A DNA stretch of 64,000 nucleotides from Parabacteroides chongii. Its GTDB lineage: Bacteria; Bacteroidota; Bacteroidia; Bacteroidales; Tannerellaceae. The stretch lies in the NCBI RefSeq assembly GCF_029581355.1, contig NZ_CP120849.1, positions 5,915,381 through 5,979,380 of the forward strand, read 5' to 3'. Shown piece by piece: positions 1-7,883 of this stretch (its first letter is position 1; every line of letters starts with the position of its first letter). The translations under genes and the position numbers were made by a program. The notes beneath the pieces were generated by a model. The model saw only the letters and a list, made by a program, of their open reading frames with translations, had not been told where the DNA came from and did not search any database.

Positions 1-176
1 GACTGGAAGTTGACGAAATTAAACCTCTCCGTAAATGTTGGAAAGGTAAAGACGGAAAGATTACCCAGGATGAGCTATCGAAGATAGTAGGAGGACTTGA
101 CAGGCGACTGAACCAAGATGCAAGAGACTCTGCTATTTTAACATGGGTTTATGCTGGCTTACCAATAAAATTATAG
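1..176 (+). CDS. RuvC-like resolvase, 3' part (gene runs across the circular join)
   Basis: This is the C-terminal part of the gene whose complete copy lies at 62409-62879. It reads in one frame to a TAG at 174-176 and ends in a segment with RDSAILTWVYAG, the helix that carries the last acidic residues in phage RuvC-like Holliday-junction resolvases. The window starts in the middle of the gene because the circular genome was cut here. The left copy has GGAAG where the right copy has GAAG at 62709, and only the left version keeps the frame open. Confidence 0.6.
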   Translation, partial: LEVDEIKPLRKCWKGKDGKITQDELSKIVGGLDRRLNQDARDSAILTWVYAGLPIKL

Positions 177-177
177 T

Positions 178-336
178 ATGGCAAAGAAAGAAATAATTCA
201 CGCAAGATGTCGTGACTGCATACACTCTAAATCCTTCTCCGAATTGGAAATAACCTGCAAAGAGAAGAAAATTAACTTAGTAGCTAACTCTATAAGAATA
301 TGTTATTTATTTATAAGTAAGTCATGTCAAAGATGA
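178..336 (+). CDS. Small Cys-containing hypothetical protein
   Basis: A 52-residue ORF starting 1 base after the resolvase stop and ending inside the next gene, whose ATG is at 324. It has a CRDC motif followed by two spaced cysteines, which could bind a metal. In the duplicate at the right end an extra A (CAAAAGAG against CAAAGAG) shortens it to about 32 residues, so the true C-terminus is uncertain. Function not recognised. Confidence 0.45.
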   Translation: MAKKEIIHARCRDCIHSKSFSELEITCKEKKINLVANSIRICYLFISKSCQR

Positions 337-517
337 AAACTTACCGGATACCGGAACAGGAAGGTGGAATACCTCCCGAACCGAATATCGAGCGCATCCC
401 TGTAAAGATCAATAAAAAGACTACGATCCTTGTCAAAAAGGATGCAATATAGAAGAACATGTTAATAGATTCAAGAACAGAGAAATATCAACTCCAGGGT
501 ACATTCCTTGGGACTAA
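324..517 (+). CDS. Small hypothetical protein (frameshifted in this copy)
   Basis: The duplicate at 63028-63222 reads through as 64 residues beginning MSKMKTYRIPEQEGG. In this left copy one A is missing from an A-run near 440, which creates an early TAG; the remaining codons continue to the TAA at 515-517. The protein is basic in its central part and has a conserved-looking IPEQEGGIPPEPNIERIPVKI stretch broken by prolines. It starts inside the preceding ORF, which suggests translational coupling. Function not recognised. Confidence 0.45.
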
Positions 518-553
518 CATTCAATATGAATATAACAAATAACTTTTATTAAA

Positions 554-1084
554 ATGAAAGTAAATATTAAGAAATTGCATAAAGATGCCGTTATGCCATC
601 CTACGCGCATGATACAGATGCAGGACTTGATTTAACAGCTGTATCAAAGGAAATTGATAATTATGGGAATGTTGTATATGGTACCGGTTTGGCTATCGAA
701 ATACCACAAGGATATGTTGGACTTGTTTTCCCACGATCAAGCAACAGTAGAAAAAATTTGATATTGACAAATTCTGTTGGAGTTATTGATAGCGGTTATC
801 GTGGAGAGATAAAATTCAAATATAGAGTGACAACAACACGAACAAAATATACTAAATGGTGGCGCAATATCTTATTTTTATTCAAAAGTCCACAAGAAAC
901 AAAATTACTTATGAATAAAAATACTGATTATGTTTATGATGTTGATAACAGATATTGCTACTCCGTAGGCGACCGCATTGGTCAATTAATTATCATACCA
1001 TATCCCAAGATTGAATTAGAAGAAGTTGAAGAGCTTTCAGAATCAGATAGGGGGACTGGTGGATATGGTAGTACTGGATATTGA
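554..1084 (+). CDS. dut: dUTP diphosphatase
   Basis: Homotrimeric all-beta dUTPase that hydrolyses dUTP to dUMP, keeping uracil out of phage DNA and supplying the dTMP precursor. The 176-residue protein shows the five family motifs in order: DTDAGLDL (20-27), PRSSNSRKN (60-68), GVIDSGYRGEI (76-86) with the catalytic Asp79, GDRIGQLII (about 139-147) and the glycine-rich C-terminal RGTGGYGSTG (166-175) that closes over the substrate. An extra segment of about 40 residues between motifs III and IV, rich in Trp, Lys and Asn, makes it longer than the usual 140-150. A decayed duplicate lies at 63259-63787 because of the terminal overlap. Confidence 0.93.
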   Translation: MKVNIKKLHKDAVMPSYAHDTDAGLDLTAVSKEIDNYGNVVYGTGLAIEIPQGYVGLVFPRSSNSRKNLILTNSVGVIDSGYRGEIKFKYRVTTTRTKYTKWWRNILFLFKSPQETKLLMNKNTDYVYDVDNRYCYSVGDRIGQLIIIPYPKIELEEVEELSESDRGTGGYGSTGY

Positions 1085-1085
1085 T

Positions 1086-1228
1086 CAAAAAATCGTTTTT
1101 TCTTTGGCGTTTTGAATTTGGGTTGTATCTTTTCCCAACTTTCGAAAAAGGAAAAGGAACTGGCAGACATTAAGCGTCTCCTGTCACGATTGTCTTACGA
1201 GATAGATTCTAAGCTAGGGATATATTAA
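1086..1228 (+). pseudogene. Remnant of a second Rha-type regulator gene (3' end only)
   Basis: In the frame ending at the TAA at 1226-1228 the last codons read KKEKELADIKRLLSRLSYEI and end DSKLGIY. This closely matches the C-terminus of the Rha protein at 13109-13786 (KKEKELESIKKS, YEIESKTGIY). Upstream of about 1130 similarity fades and no start is present. The remnant is fused directly behind dut and is followed by the same type of GC hairpin that follows the intact rha gene, so it looks like the scar of a recombination between two regulator cassettes. Confidence 0.6.
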
Positions 1229-1248
1229 ATATCATTATAGTATGAATC

Positions 1249-1303
1249 GGGCGGCTAGTATACGGCTGCCCTGCAATCTTATTGTCTAAAAATTAAACAT
1301 CAT
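1249..1303 (+). promoter_or_regulatory. GC-hairpin leader, copy 1 of 3
   Basis: GGGCGGC at 1249-1255 pairs with GCTGCCC at 1265-1271 (one G-U), followed by an AT-rich tail containing attgtctaaaaatt, about 38 bases before the antirepressor ATG. The same architecture is found at 2166-2219 and 13811-13862, each time just upstream of a regulator or HNH gene. Confidence 0.45.
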
Positions 1304-1308
1304 ATTTT

Positions 1309-2085
1309 ATGAACGGAATTGAAATATTCAAGAACGAACGTTTCGGTGAAGTGAGAGTAGCCGGTACTAGTGAAAACCCTTTATTCTGCCTTGCAGATGT
1401 TTGCAAAATTTTAGGATTGCGTGTAGACGCTGTACAATCAAGATTGACGGATGCCCCCATTCGGATTGGGGTCACCGATTCAATTGGTAGAGAACAACAA
1501 ATGAATTTTGTCAATGAAAAGAACCTTTACAAAGTAATCATGCGATCCGACAAGCCGCAAGCCGAACCATTCCAAGATTGGGTATGCGGAGAGGTTCTCC
1601 CTTCCATCCGTAAGCATGGTGCATATATGACAAACAACACATTAGAGAAGGCTTTGACTTCACCTGATTTCTTGATCCAATTAGCCACTAACCTCAAGGA
1701 GGAACAACAAAAACGTATCGAGGCCGAGCAAAAGATTCAGTCTGACGCTCCCAAGGTACTATTTGCCGATGCAGTGTCCACATCCCGACGTTCATGCCTG
1801 ATAGCTGAGTTGGCTAAGATTTTGCAACAAAACGGCATCAAGATCGGACAAAACAGATTATTCGAGTGGCTTCGTAAAAACGGCTACTTATGTCAAAAAG
1901 GACAATACTATAATCAGCCATCACAAAAATCAATGGAACTAGGGCTATTTGAAATAAAGCAGACGACTATTAACAAACCTGATGGATCTGTACTTGTATC
2001 TACGACCACAAAGGTCACGGGAAAAGGGCAAATATATTTCGTATATAAGTTTCTAAACGCTCAAAGCCCCGTCATTTGCGCATAA
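1309..2085 (+). CDS. Phage antirepressor (Bro-N plus KilAC domains)
   Basis: A 258-residue two-domain regulator. Residues 1-105 have the Bro-N pattern (FGEVRV, FCLADVCKILGL, then a region ending FQDWVCGEVLPSIRKHGAY). Residues about 120-245 resemble the phage antirepressor KilAC DNA-binding domain (LIAELAKILQQNGIKIGQNRLFEWLRKNGYL). Such proteins antagonise prophage repressors or act as DNA-binding regulators. It follows a hairpin leader and sits in the early rightward operon, which fits a role in the lysis/lysogeny switch. Confidence 0.85.
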   Translation: MNGIEIFKNERFGEVRVAGTSENPLFCLADVCKILGLRVDAVQSRLTDAPIRIGVTDSIGREQQMNFVNEKNLYKVIMRSDKPQAEPFQDWVCGEVLPSIRKHGAYMTNNTLEKALTSPDFLIQLATNLKEEQQKRIEAEQKIQSDAPKVLFADAVSTSRRSCLIAELAKILQQNGIKIGQNRLFEWLRKNGYLCQKGQYYNQPSQKSMELGLFEIKQTTINKPDGSVLVSTTTKVTGKGQIYFVYKFLNAQSPVICA

Positions 2086-2165
2086 TACAAGTATAACCGA
2101 GAGGTTGATGGACGAGATCAAGAGGACTATCAAATAGCCCTACCCTATTCACGTATTTGATCATT

Positions 2166-2219
2166 CCCCGGTTTAGGCCGGGGAGTATATTGTATTGTAT
2201 AATTTTTAAATCAAAATTT
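2166..2219 (+). promoter_or_regulatory. GC-hairpin leader, copy 2 of 3
   Basis: CCCCGG (2166-2171), loop TTTAGG, CCGGGG (2178-2183), then an AT-rich run with attgtattgtataattttt ending at the HNH start codon. A GAGA-loop mini-hairpin, AACC-GAGA-GGTT, lies further upstream near 2096-2106. The hairpin is not followed by a clear T-run, so a leader or processing role is more likely than termination. Confidence 0.45.
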
Positions 2220-2741
2220 ATGATCAAACGAGGATTCAATAAACTTACCTCTAAAGAATACTCTTTGCTAAATAAAGTAGTCAATGGGAAAGTGGTCAGG
2301 TCTTTCTACTCTGACGATGGCGATGTAATAAGAAGCTGTATCCCATCGTATAGGCAGATGAAATCGTTTGCTAGGAAACATAAAACGATTTATGCGCTTG
2401 ACGGGACAGTTGTAAAACGTATGCCGTTTGGCGGCAGAGAACTATATCTATTCATCGAAAAACATGGGATTAGTTCAAGGATATATGACGCTATCAAAGA
2501 AGAGACGATGAAGCTGAATGATAGCATAAAGAAAAAGGTATTTGATCGTGACGGTAGATTTTGCTCCGTGTGCGGCAGTTCTGAAAAACTCAATGTAGAT
2601 CATATTATGCCTGTATCACGAGGTGGTTTTACGGTGTTGGAAAACCTTCAAGTTTTATGCGAGAAATGTAATTTGCAAAAAGGGAATAGAACAATGGATG
2701 AATTTAAATTGTGGAGAAATAAACATGGCACGACCAAATAA
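2220..2741 (+). CDS. HNH endonuclease
   Basis: A 173-residue protein with a C-terminal HNH nuclease core: RFCSVCG, then LNVDHIMPVSRGG and VLCEKCNLQKGNR. The two CxxC pairs form the structural zinc site and the DH/N residues the metal-dependent active site. The N-terminal 100 residues are basic and may bind DNA. ATG at 2220 was chosen because it lies directly after the leader element; an upstream in-frame start at 2157 would include the hairpin. Free-standing HNH proteins in phages are either homing nucleases or packaging accessories; its place next to the replication gene favours the former. Confidence 0.8.
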   Translation: MIKRGFNKLTSKEYSLLNKVVNGKVVRSFYSDDGDVIRSCIPSYRQMKSFARKHKTIYALDGTVVKRMPFGGRELYLFIEKHGISSRIYDAIKEETMKLNDSIKKKVFDRDGRFCSVCGSSEKLNVDHIMPVSRGGFTVLENLQVLCEKCNLQKGNRTMDEFKLWRNKHGTTK

Positions 2742-3633
2742 AGAAGGACTAGACTATTTCCCTTTCGATACTAATTTATTCCAAGACATTCGCATCCGTA
2801 AACTAATCAAGTATCAAAGCGGTAAAGCCGTAACAGTATATGCTCTCCTGCTATGTTTTATCTACAAGGATGGGTACTACATGAGGTGGGACAAAGAGTT
2901 GCCCTTCATTATATCGGAACAAACTGGGTTTGAAGAGGCGTATGTATTGGAGGTGATTAACAGCTGCTTGAAACTGGGATTATTTTCCAACGAATTATAT
3001 ACGTCTGATGGGATATTGACTTCGAGAGGAATACAAGAGAGATATAAAAAAATATGCGATTTATGCAGAAGAAAAAGTGAAATTTCGGAGTTTTCACTTA
3101 TTTCTTCGGAAGAAAAACCGATTTATTCCGAAGAAAAGCCTGTAAACTCCGCAAAAAGTACACAAAGTAAAGTAAAGGAAAGTAAAGTAAATATAGGAGA
3201 TTCTAACGAATCTTTTGTATGTGGGACTTCGCAGCCCCACGCTGAGCATATCGACTACTCCGAACTTGTCAAATTCTTCAACGAAGAGACGAAAGGCGTT
3301 TTCGGAACAATACATCTACCTCTCTCGGATACTAGGAAAGGAATGATTAATGCTCGTATCAAAACATACGGAAAAGAAACCTTTATAAAAATGATACAAA
3401 TAGCATTAAACAGTGATTTTCTCAAAGGTCAAAATAAAAATGGCTGGCGAGCTTCTTTTGATTGGCTTATTAAGCCTACTAATTTTGAAAAAGTAATATC
3501 GGGTAATTATGACAACAAAAATAGCGGACGAAATACAACTTCAAGTTGCACAAATGAGGACATATCCACAGATGTCGCCGAAGGAATCGCAAGAGCTTAT
3601 TACAATAAGCAAAAACGAAAACAAGGAAATTAG
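2725..3633 (+). CDS. Replication initiation-like protein (DUF4373, Lin1244/Lin1753 type)
   Basis: A 302-residue protein starting inside the HNH gene (ATG at 2725). The N-terminus MARPNKEGLDYFPFDTN with DIRIRKLIKYQSGKAVTVY is the signature of the DUF4373 winged-helix domain of phages and integrative elements. A linker rich in Ser, Lys and Glu (about 125-170) precedes a C-terminal domain ending WRASFDWLIKPTNFEKVISGNY, typical of DnaD/replication-initiator-like proteins. It probably opens the phage origin or recruits the host helicase. The downstream ORF overlaps it by 125 bases in another frame. Confidence 0.75.
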   Translation: MARPNKEGLDYFPFDTNLFQDIRIRKLIKYQSGKAVTVYALLLCFIYKDGYYMRWDKELPFIISEQTGFEEAYVLEVINSCLKLGLFSNELYTSDGILTSRGIQERYKKICDLCRRKSEISEFSLISSEEKPIYSEEKPVNSAKSTQSKVKESKVNIGDSNESFVCGTSQPHAEHIDYSELVKFFNEETKGVFGTIHLPLSDTRKGMINARIKTYGKETFIKMIQIALNSDFLKGQNKNGWRASFDWLIKPTNFEKVISGNYDNKNSGRNTTSSCTNEDISTDVAEGIARAYYNKQKRKQGN

Positions 3634-3985
3634 TCTGTATTCAGGAGAAATTGCTACTCCCAACGATGTCCTTGTAGCAACCAATCGCCTGAAAGCAGCT
3701 TTTCCTAAGATGTCAGGCAGTTTTTTTAGTCTACTGGCAGAACGTATCATAGAAAACAATTTCACGCCTGAAAGGCTGTCTGATGCCGTAAATCAACTCA
3801 TAGATAATTTCAACTATAAAGAACTTAATATAGCTGACATTATCAAGTTTGATAAAAAAGTAAAATTGTACTCCTATAACGATGTATGCAAAATGGTTTC
3901 AAAAGGAGAAGCCTCTTTTGCAGACTTTGTTATTAAAGAAATTGACGGGACTCATTACAGAGTCAAAAAAACCGATTTAAAATAA
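3509..3985 (+). CDS. Hypothetical protein downstream of replication initiator
   Basis: A 158-residue ORF, starting inside the initiator gene (ATG at 3509, alternative ATG at 3557). It is mostly predicted helical; the middle part (FPKMSGSFFSLLAERII, LSDAVNQLIDNFNYKELNIADIIKFDKKVKLYSY) looks like a compact folded domain. Position next to a DnaD-like initiator suggests a helper in replication, for instance helicase loading, but no ATPase motif is present. Function inferred from position only. Confidence 0.65.
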   Translation: MTTKIADEIQLQVAQMRTYPQMSPKESQELITISKNENKEISLYSGEIATPNDVLVATNRLKAAFPKMSGSFFSLLAERIIENNFTPERLSDAVNQLIDNFNYKELNIADIIKFDKKVKLYSYNDVCKMVSKGEASFADFVIKEIDGTHYRVKKTDLK

Positions 3986-3989
3986 AATC

Positions 3990-4238
3990 ATGAACCAAGA
4001 AAAGAAATATTTCCACCTCCTGACAAAAGAGGAGGCTGAATATGCCATGTCTTTACCAAGGCACGTGTTCCAAAAATCATATCAAAGTCCAGGATGTTGC
4101 CGGTTCGCAGATGCCATGGACCGGACATTTGGATGCCCGTGGATTTTTAAAGACGAAGAACACAGAACTCAGATTATCAAACAATGCGGGGAATGTCCTT
4201 GCGCAAAAGAAAACAGAGTGACGAAATATGAAGTATAA
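3990..4238 (+). CDS. Small Cys-rich hypothetical protein
   Basis: 82 residues, 4 bases after the preceding stop. Cysteines are grouped as GCCRF, FGCPW and QCGECPCAKEN, a pattern compatible with a zinc or iron-sulfur site. The gene overlaps the next one by 11 bases. Function not recognised. Confidence 0.6.
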   Translation: MNQEKKYFHLLTKEEAEYAMSLPRHVFQKSYQSPGCCRFADAMDRTFGCPWIFKDEEHRTQIIKQCGECPCAKENRVTKYEV

Positions 4239-4878
4239 CAGCTGGGAAGATATAGATCAAGGCACAGGAGGTCTTGTTACGTCTCTGACATACATAGTCC
4301 TGTTTCTGAACGATCAAGTATACAACTCCGTACTCCAATTGAGGGACGAAGTGAGAATTACCCCATTTTACAAGCAGGAAGTTAAGAAAAATGTAAATGA
4401 CCTTTACAAATACATGCGGTCGTATAACACCAACATAGGCATTACGGCAAAAGTAAATGCTGATGCATTGGCGATAATCACGCAAAGTATGGAAGACGAC
4501 ATAAAGCCGCATATCGACAAGTATGGATTTGCTATTAGTCAAGCCCTACATAATGCAGGATGTCACGGAGAACTGAATCAACTTATCTCTATCAGTTCTA
4601 TAATAGACATGCTTTGTCAAGCATCTAAGATTACAATTCGTGATTTCTACACGGCTATATGCAAGTATGCACCTCTTGCCTGTAACCCGTTATTGTATCT
4701 TTCGATGGATAAAGCCATGTTTTTGTCAAGAAATATAACAGATAGCCTTACCCCGAAAGACGTACATGTAAACTTAAATGAGATACCGGCAATATCAACG
4801 GCATTTCAAGCAATAGCAAACAAGCTGTTGAGCCCAGAGGTGTTTGAGAAGGCTTTTAATGAATGTGAAAATCAATAG
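4228..4878 (+). CDS. Hypothetical protein
   Basis: 216 residues, ATG overlapping the previous gene. The sequence is rich in predicted helix with several hydrophobic stretches too short for membrane spans (LVTSLTYIVLFLNDQVY at the N-terminus, LACNPLLYLSMDKAMFL near 150). It is part of the replication-proximal cluster, but no recognisable motif was found. Confidence 0.6.
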   Translation: MKYNSWEDIDQGTGGLVTSLTYIVLFLNDQVYNSVLQLRDEVRITPFYKQEVKKNVNDLYKYMRSYNTNIGITAKVNADALAIITQSMEDDIKPHIDKYGFAISQALHNAGCHGELNQLISISSIIDMLCQASKITIRDFYTAICKYAPLACNPLLYLSMDKAMFLSRNITDSLTPKDVHVNLNEIPAISTAFQAIANKLLSPEVFEKAFNECENQ

Positions 4879-4900
4879 AATATAAAAATAAGGGGATATT

Positions 4901-5143
4901 ATGACAATAGATCAGAAATCAGAACAATACTCCGGAAGAATAAGTAATCAGAGCGGAGTCTACACCAAAGAAGAAATTGAGACAGCCTATGTCACAGGCT
5001 ACAGCGAAGCCTAACAGGAAGCCATTAAAGCCTTTGACATATACCTCAGAAACTATCAAGGGTTAGACGCCTCGGAAAAACGTTATAAGGCTCTTATGGA
5101 CGATTTTAAAAACATTGTGAGAGAAACGTTATATCATAATTAA
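4901..5143 (+). pseudogene. Small hypothetical gene with an in-frame TAA
   Basis: ATG at 4901 opens an 80-codon frame ending at TAA 5141-5143, interrupted by one TAA at 5012-5014 (codon 38, context TGYSEA-stop-QEAIKAFDIYL). Protein-like sequence continues on both sides and no indel is needed, so a single C-to-T change in a CAA codon is the simplest explanation. It may be a real nonsense mutation, a base-calling error or a read-through codon. Confidence 0.45.
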
Positions 5144-5150
5144 AAAAAAC

Positions 5151-5327
5151 ATGAACTTAATTGATGCTTGGGTAACAAAGGTGCAGGGAAAGCCTTATTA
5201 CGAATACGACAAATGGTGGATTAAAGTCGAATATGTAGACGAAGGTAGAAACGGCACCAGCACTCTAATGTTTGAGACTAAAGAAGAAGCTGACAATGTT
5301 CAGCCTGGTTATAAATTTTTACACTAA
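5151..5327 (+). CDS. Small hypothetical protein
   Basis: A 58-residue ORF that begins MNLIDAWVTKVQGKPYYEYD and ends NVQPGYKFLH, 7 bases after the previous stop. The Trp/Tyr-rich, alternating pattern looks like a small beta-sheet domain. It is one of a run of short early genes. Function unknown. Confidence 0.5.
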   Translation: MNLIDAWVTKVQGKPYYEYDKWWIKVEYVDEGRNGTSTLMFETKEEADNVQPGYKFLH

Positions 5328-5339
5328 AAAGAACCGAGT

Positions 5340-5672
5340 ATGGTAACATTTAATAAACAACTATCGAAAAGTATTCTTCTTGTTTGTGGAGAACTGAATA
5401 ATTGGGGATATGAATAAGTAGAGGATAAAGAAGAGTACGATAGCATTCCTTTCCCTAAATGTTTCGAGCTAACATTTAAGTTTTATGATTGTGAGTTCAC
5501 TGCTTACTTCAGTCAAAAGAATATTGAAAAAGATAGCTTTGAACCGATATCTCTAGAAGGAGATGGAGATTTGTTCGACAGCTTTAACCAAAAGATGGAG
5601 GATGAAGAATTTAAGGATGATATAAAAACAGCCTGTGAGAAAATTTGGGAAGAGAGTTTAGAATGGCTTTAA
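5340..5672 (+). pseudogene. Small acidic hypothetical gene with an in-frame TAA
   Basis: ATG at 5340 opens a 110-codon frame ending at 5670-5672, with one in-frame TAA at 5415-5417 (codon 26, context NNWGYE-stop-VEDKEEYDSI). The reading frame is unchanged beyond it and the downstream part is strongly acidic and protein-like (FDSFNQKMEDEEFKDD). As at 5012, CAA to TAA would account for it. Confidence 0.45.
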
Positions 5673-5689
5673 TCTAAAAAATAACGAAT

Positions 5690-5908
5690 ATGAAAGTAAG
5701 ACAGGCGCTAAAAACAGTCAAGCAGCCCTCGCCATGTGAAACCGATCCAAAGTGTGGTAGTTATTGGGACAGATACCGTAGAGCCAATAATTACGTGAAC
5801 AGGCTTTATAATAAGAAATTGCACTCATTAAAAAGAAGCGGAAAACTTTTCTTGAATGAGAAAGAACTTGATGAAATATTCAACAAAATAAATAATAAAA
5901 GGAAATGA
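5690..5908 (+). CDS. Small basic hypothetical protein
   Basis: 72 residues, Lys/Arg/Asn-rich, with CETDPKCGSYWDRYRRANNYVNRLY in two pieces around Gly28. Its stop overlaps the ATG of the lipoprotein gene (ATGA), suggesting translational coupling. Function unknown. Confidence 0.55.
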   Translation: MKVRQALKTVKQPSPCETDPKCGSYWDRYRRANNYVNRLYNKKLHSLKRSGKLFLNEKELDEIFNKINNKRK

Positions 5909-6075
5909 AGATAGTAACAATCATGTGCTTGCTGGCTTTACTGGCCGGATGCACCTCTCGGAGAGAATCAATTTCAAGTAAGCCGAACCGGTTTACAGAA
6001 CAGTTTCAACAAGCGGATTCCGTTTTTAACAAGCAATACGGGAAGGAGGTAAATTGTGGGAAATTATTACGATGA
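5905..6075 (+). CDS. Small lipoprotein
   Basis: A 56-residue protein with a type II signal peptide: MKIVTIMCLLALLAGC, lipobox LAGC, Cys16 as the lipidation site, then a short polar tail. It would be anchored in the inner or outer membrane. It lies far from the lysis genes, so an o-spanin role is unlikely; small early phage lipoproteins often block superinfection at the host receptor, which is an inference here. Confidence 0.6.
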   Translation: MKIVTIMCLLALLAGCTSRRESISSKPNRFTEQFQQADSVFNKQYGKEVNCGKLLR

Positions 6076-6223
6076 AAATGGCGTGTATCATATAGTTCCG
6101 AATGAAGAGGCCTTAGATAGAGGTCCTTATACCTGGAAAGGTTCGTCTACCAAAAGGGGGAATAACAGTAAAGCTATTACTAAACGTAGGAAGAAAAACA
6201 AAAACAAGAAAACTCATAGATAA
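6056..6223 (+). CDS. Small basic protein, GTG start
   Basis: 55 codons from GTG at 6056, which is preceded by a strong purine-rich sequence (gggaaggaggt) six bases upstream; such a site is unusual in this genome. The C-terminus is extremely basic (KRRKKNKNKKTHR), which suggests nucleic-acid binding. It overlaps the lipoprotein gene by 20 bases. Confidence 0.5.
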   Translation: MGNYYDENGVYHIVPNEEALDRGPYTWKGSSTKRGNNSKAITKRRKKNKNKKTHR

Positions 6224-6236
6224 ATAGAACTGAAGT

Positions 6237-6527
6237 ATGATAAAGAAAAACGTAAAAATGGATGACCGTACAGACGTTACGGTGGTAGAATTTGGAACAG
6301 GTGACATCCACATAATAGGCTTAGACTGGAATGAAGAGGACGCTCATGGCGTATTATTTTCAGAAGATGTACCGAAAGATATTACTAAGTGGAATAGCGT
6401 GGATAATGTAATTAAAAACATATCAGAGGCTAAAAATCCTGTTGTTCTTCGTTTCACTCGCATAGAATCGATAGATCAACTCATAGACTCTTTGGTTGAA
6501 GTCAGAAACGCTTTCAAATCAAGATAA
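6237..6527 (+). CDS. Hypothetical protein
   Basis: 96 residues, acidic, with a beta-rich N-terminal half (TDVTVVEFGTGDIHIIGLDW) and a helical C-terminus (SIDQLIDSLVEVRNAF). No family recognised. Part of the tightly packed run of short early genes. Confidence 0.55.
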   Translation: MIKKNVKMDDRTDVTVVEFGTGDIHIIGLDWNEEDAHGVLFSEDVPKDITKWNSVDNVIKNISEAKNPVVLRFTRIESIDQLIDSLVEVRNAFKSR

Positions 6528-6543
6528 ATTAAAAATAATTGAT

Positions 6544-6714
6544 ATGTACAAAGTTTTAATTAGATACGAATCAGGTGCTTGGGTAGAAGTTAAATCCAGC
6601 TACAACCGCGAGGAAATAGAAGGCTATGCCTTTACTCAGCTTGTGAATAAAGAATATATGATAGTAAGCGTTCTCAGGCATCATAGCGGGGAACCGGAAG
6701 AATTTCAACTTTAA
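6544..6714 (+). CDS. Small hypothetical protein
   Basis: 56 residues beginning MYKVLIRYESGAWVEVKSS. ATG at 6544 is preferred over an in-frame ATG at 6496, which would overlap the previous gene by 32 bases. The sequence looks like a single small alpha/beta domain. Function unknown. Confidence 0.5.
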   Translation: MYKVLIRYESGAWVEVKSSYNREEIEGYAFTQLVNKEYMIVSVLRHHSGEPEEFQL

Positions 6715-6727
6715 AAAATAATGAAAC

Positions 6728-6943
6728 ATGAAAACGAAAGAAGAAGAAATAAAATATCTCGTTGATTTTGAAATGAAAGCTACTCTCAATGTGCCAGAAA
6801 CGGTAAGACGTAGCTTTGAAGCCGGCGCAGCATGGGCTGAAAAGAATAAAGAAAAATCGAAGGTTAGATGCCTTAGAGACAGTACAAAGACCTGTAATTT
6901 ATGCCACGACTGCGACATTTATGTATTGAATCCAAATTATTAA
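6728..6943 (+). CDS. Small Cys-containing hypothetical protein
   Basis: 71 residues. The middle has RRSFEAGAAWAEKN, a short helix motif seen repeatedly in small ORFs of this genome (also at 8705 and 12166). The C-terminus has CRLRDS-like polar sequence and CNLCHDC, a possible metal knuckle. Function unknown. Confidence 0.5.
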   Translation: MKTKEEEIKYLVDFEMKATLNVPETVRRSFEAGAAWAEKNKEKSKVRCLRDSTKTCNLCHDCDIYVLNPNY

Positions 6944-6969
6944 CTCTAAACTAAAAATAACTGAAGCAA

Positions 6970-7851
6970 ATGGATATAAACAAAATATATAATGAAGATT
7001 GCCAGGAGAGTATTAAACGAATACCTGACGCTAGCATCGATTGCATACTAACAGACCCGCCATACCTTTACTTGACAGGTCATAAATTAGATATACCATT
7101 CAACGAAACCGCCTTATTCTCTGAATTTAAACGAGTATTGAAGAAAGACGGATTTGTTGTGTTGTTCGGGCGTGGGACGTCATTTTATAGATGGAATACG
7201 ATATTGTCCGATCTAGGATTTATTTTTAAGGAAGAGTGTGTGTGGCATAAAAATTACCCCAGTTCTCCGCTGTTGCCAATATGCCGAATACACGAAACTG
7301 CGTCAATACATACTAAAGGTAAAGGGATCATTAACCGAGTTAAAGTTCCCTATATCGAAAAGAAAAAATATGATTTTGATAGTATTATAAGCGACATAAA
7401 AAGATTAAAGACCGTGCTGACTAATAATAATCATCTCGTAGCAGTTGAAAAGTACATATGTACTGGTGTTGCCATAAGCGAAAATAAAACAATCAAAAGC
7501 AGTACAGTTACCATTTCTTCCGACACTCTTGGAAAGGCTGACAGATGTGTATCTATCATGAAATCAATGACAGAAGGAATGAACGAAAGTTCTATTATTC
7601 GTGAAACTCCTGAAAAATTTAAAGCGATTCATCCAACCCAGAAACCAGTTCGTTTGCTTGAACGATTATTAGCTCTTACAACTCAACCGGGATCAATTGT
7701 CTGCGATCCATTCTCAGGCAGTGGTTCTACGGCTGTAGCCTGTATCAATACTGGGCGTAAATTTATCGGATTTGAAATCGACAAAGAGTATTACGACGCT
7801 AGCATGGAGCGCCTAAAAAAGGCTTTGTCTGAGCCTAAATTAGCCATGTAG
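6970..7851 (+). CDS. DNA (adenine-N6 or cytosine-N4) methyltransferase
   Basis: A 293-residue modification enzyme. Catalytic motif IV DPPY is at residues 29-32, followed by FGRGTSFYRW; the AdoMet-binding motif I DPFSGSGST is at 246-254 with GFEID near 267. Motif IV before motif I, with the target-recognition region between, is the beta-class order; DPPY favours adenine. No restriction endonuclease is adjacent, so it is an orphan methylase, probably protecting phage DNA from host restriction or marking it. Confidence 0.88.
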   Translation: MDINKIYNEDCQESIKRIPDASIDCILTDPPYLYLTGHKLDIPFNETALFSEFKRVLKKDGFVVLFGRGTSFYRWNTILSDLGFIFKEECVWHKNYPSSPLLPICRIHETASIHTKGKGIINRVKVPYIEKKKYDFDSIISDIKRLKTVLTNNNHLVAVEKYICTGVAISENKTIKSSTVTISSDTLGKADRCVSIMKSMTEGMNESSIIRETPEKFKAIHPTQKPVRLLERLLALTTQPGSIVCDPFSGSGSTAVACINTGRKFIGFEIDKEYYDASMERLKKALSEPKLAM

Positions 7852-7883
7852 TATTAATTCCAAACTAAAAATAACTGAGTATC

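Noticed and set aside
4901-5672. Genome-wide reassignment of the TAA codon
   Set aside because: Most genes in the window end in TAA at sensible positions, so three internal TAA codons cannot reflect a general code change.
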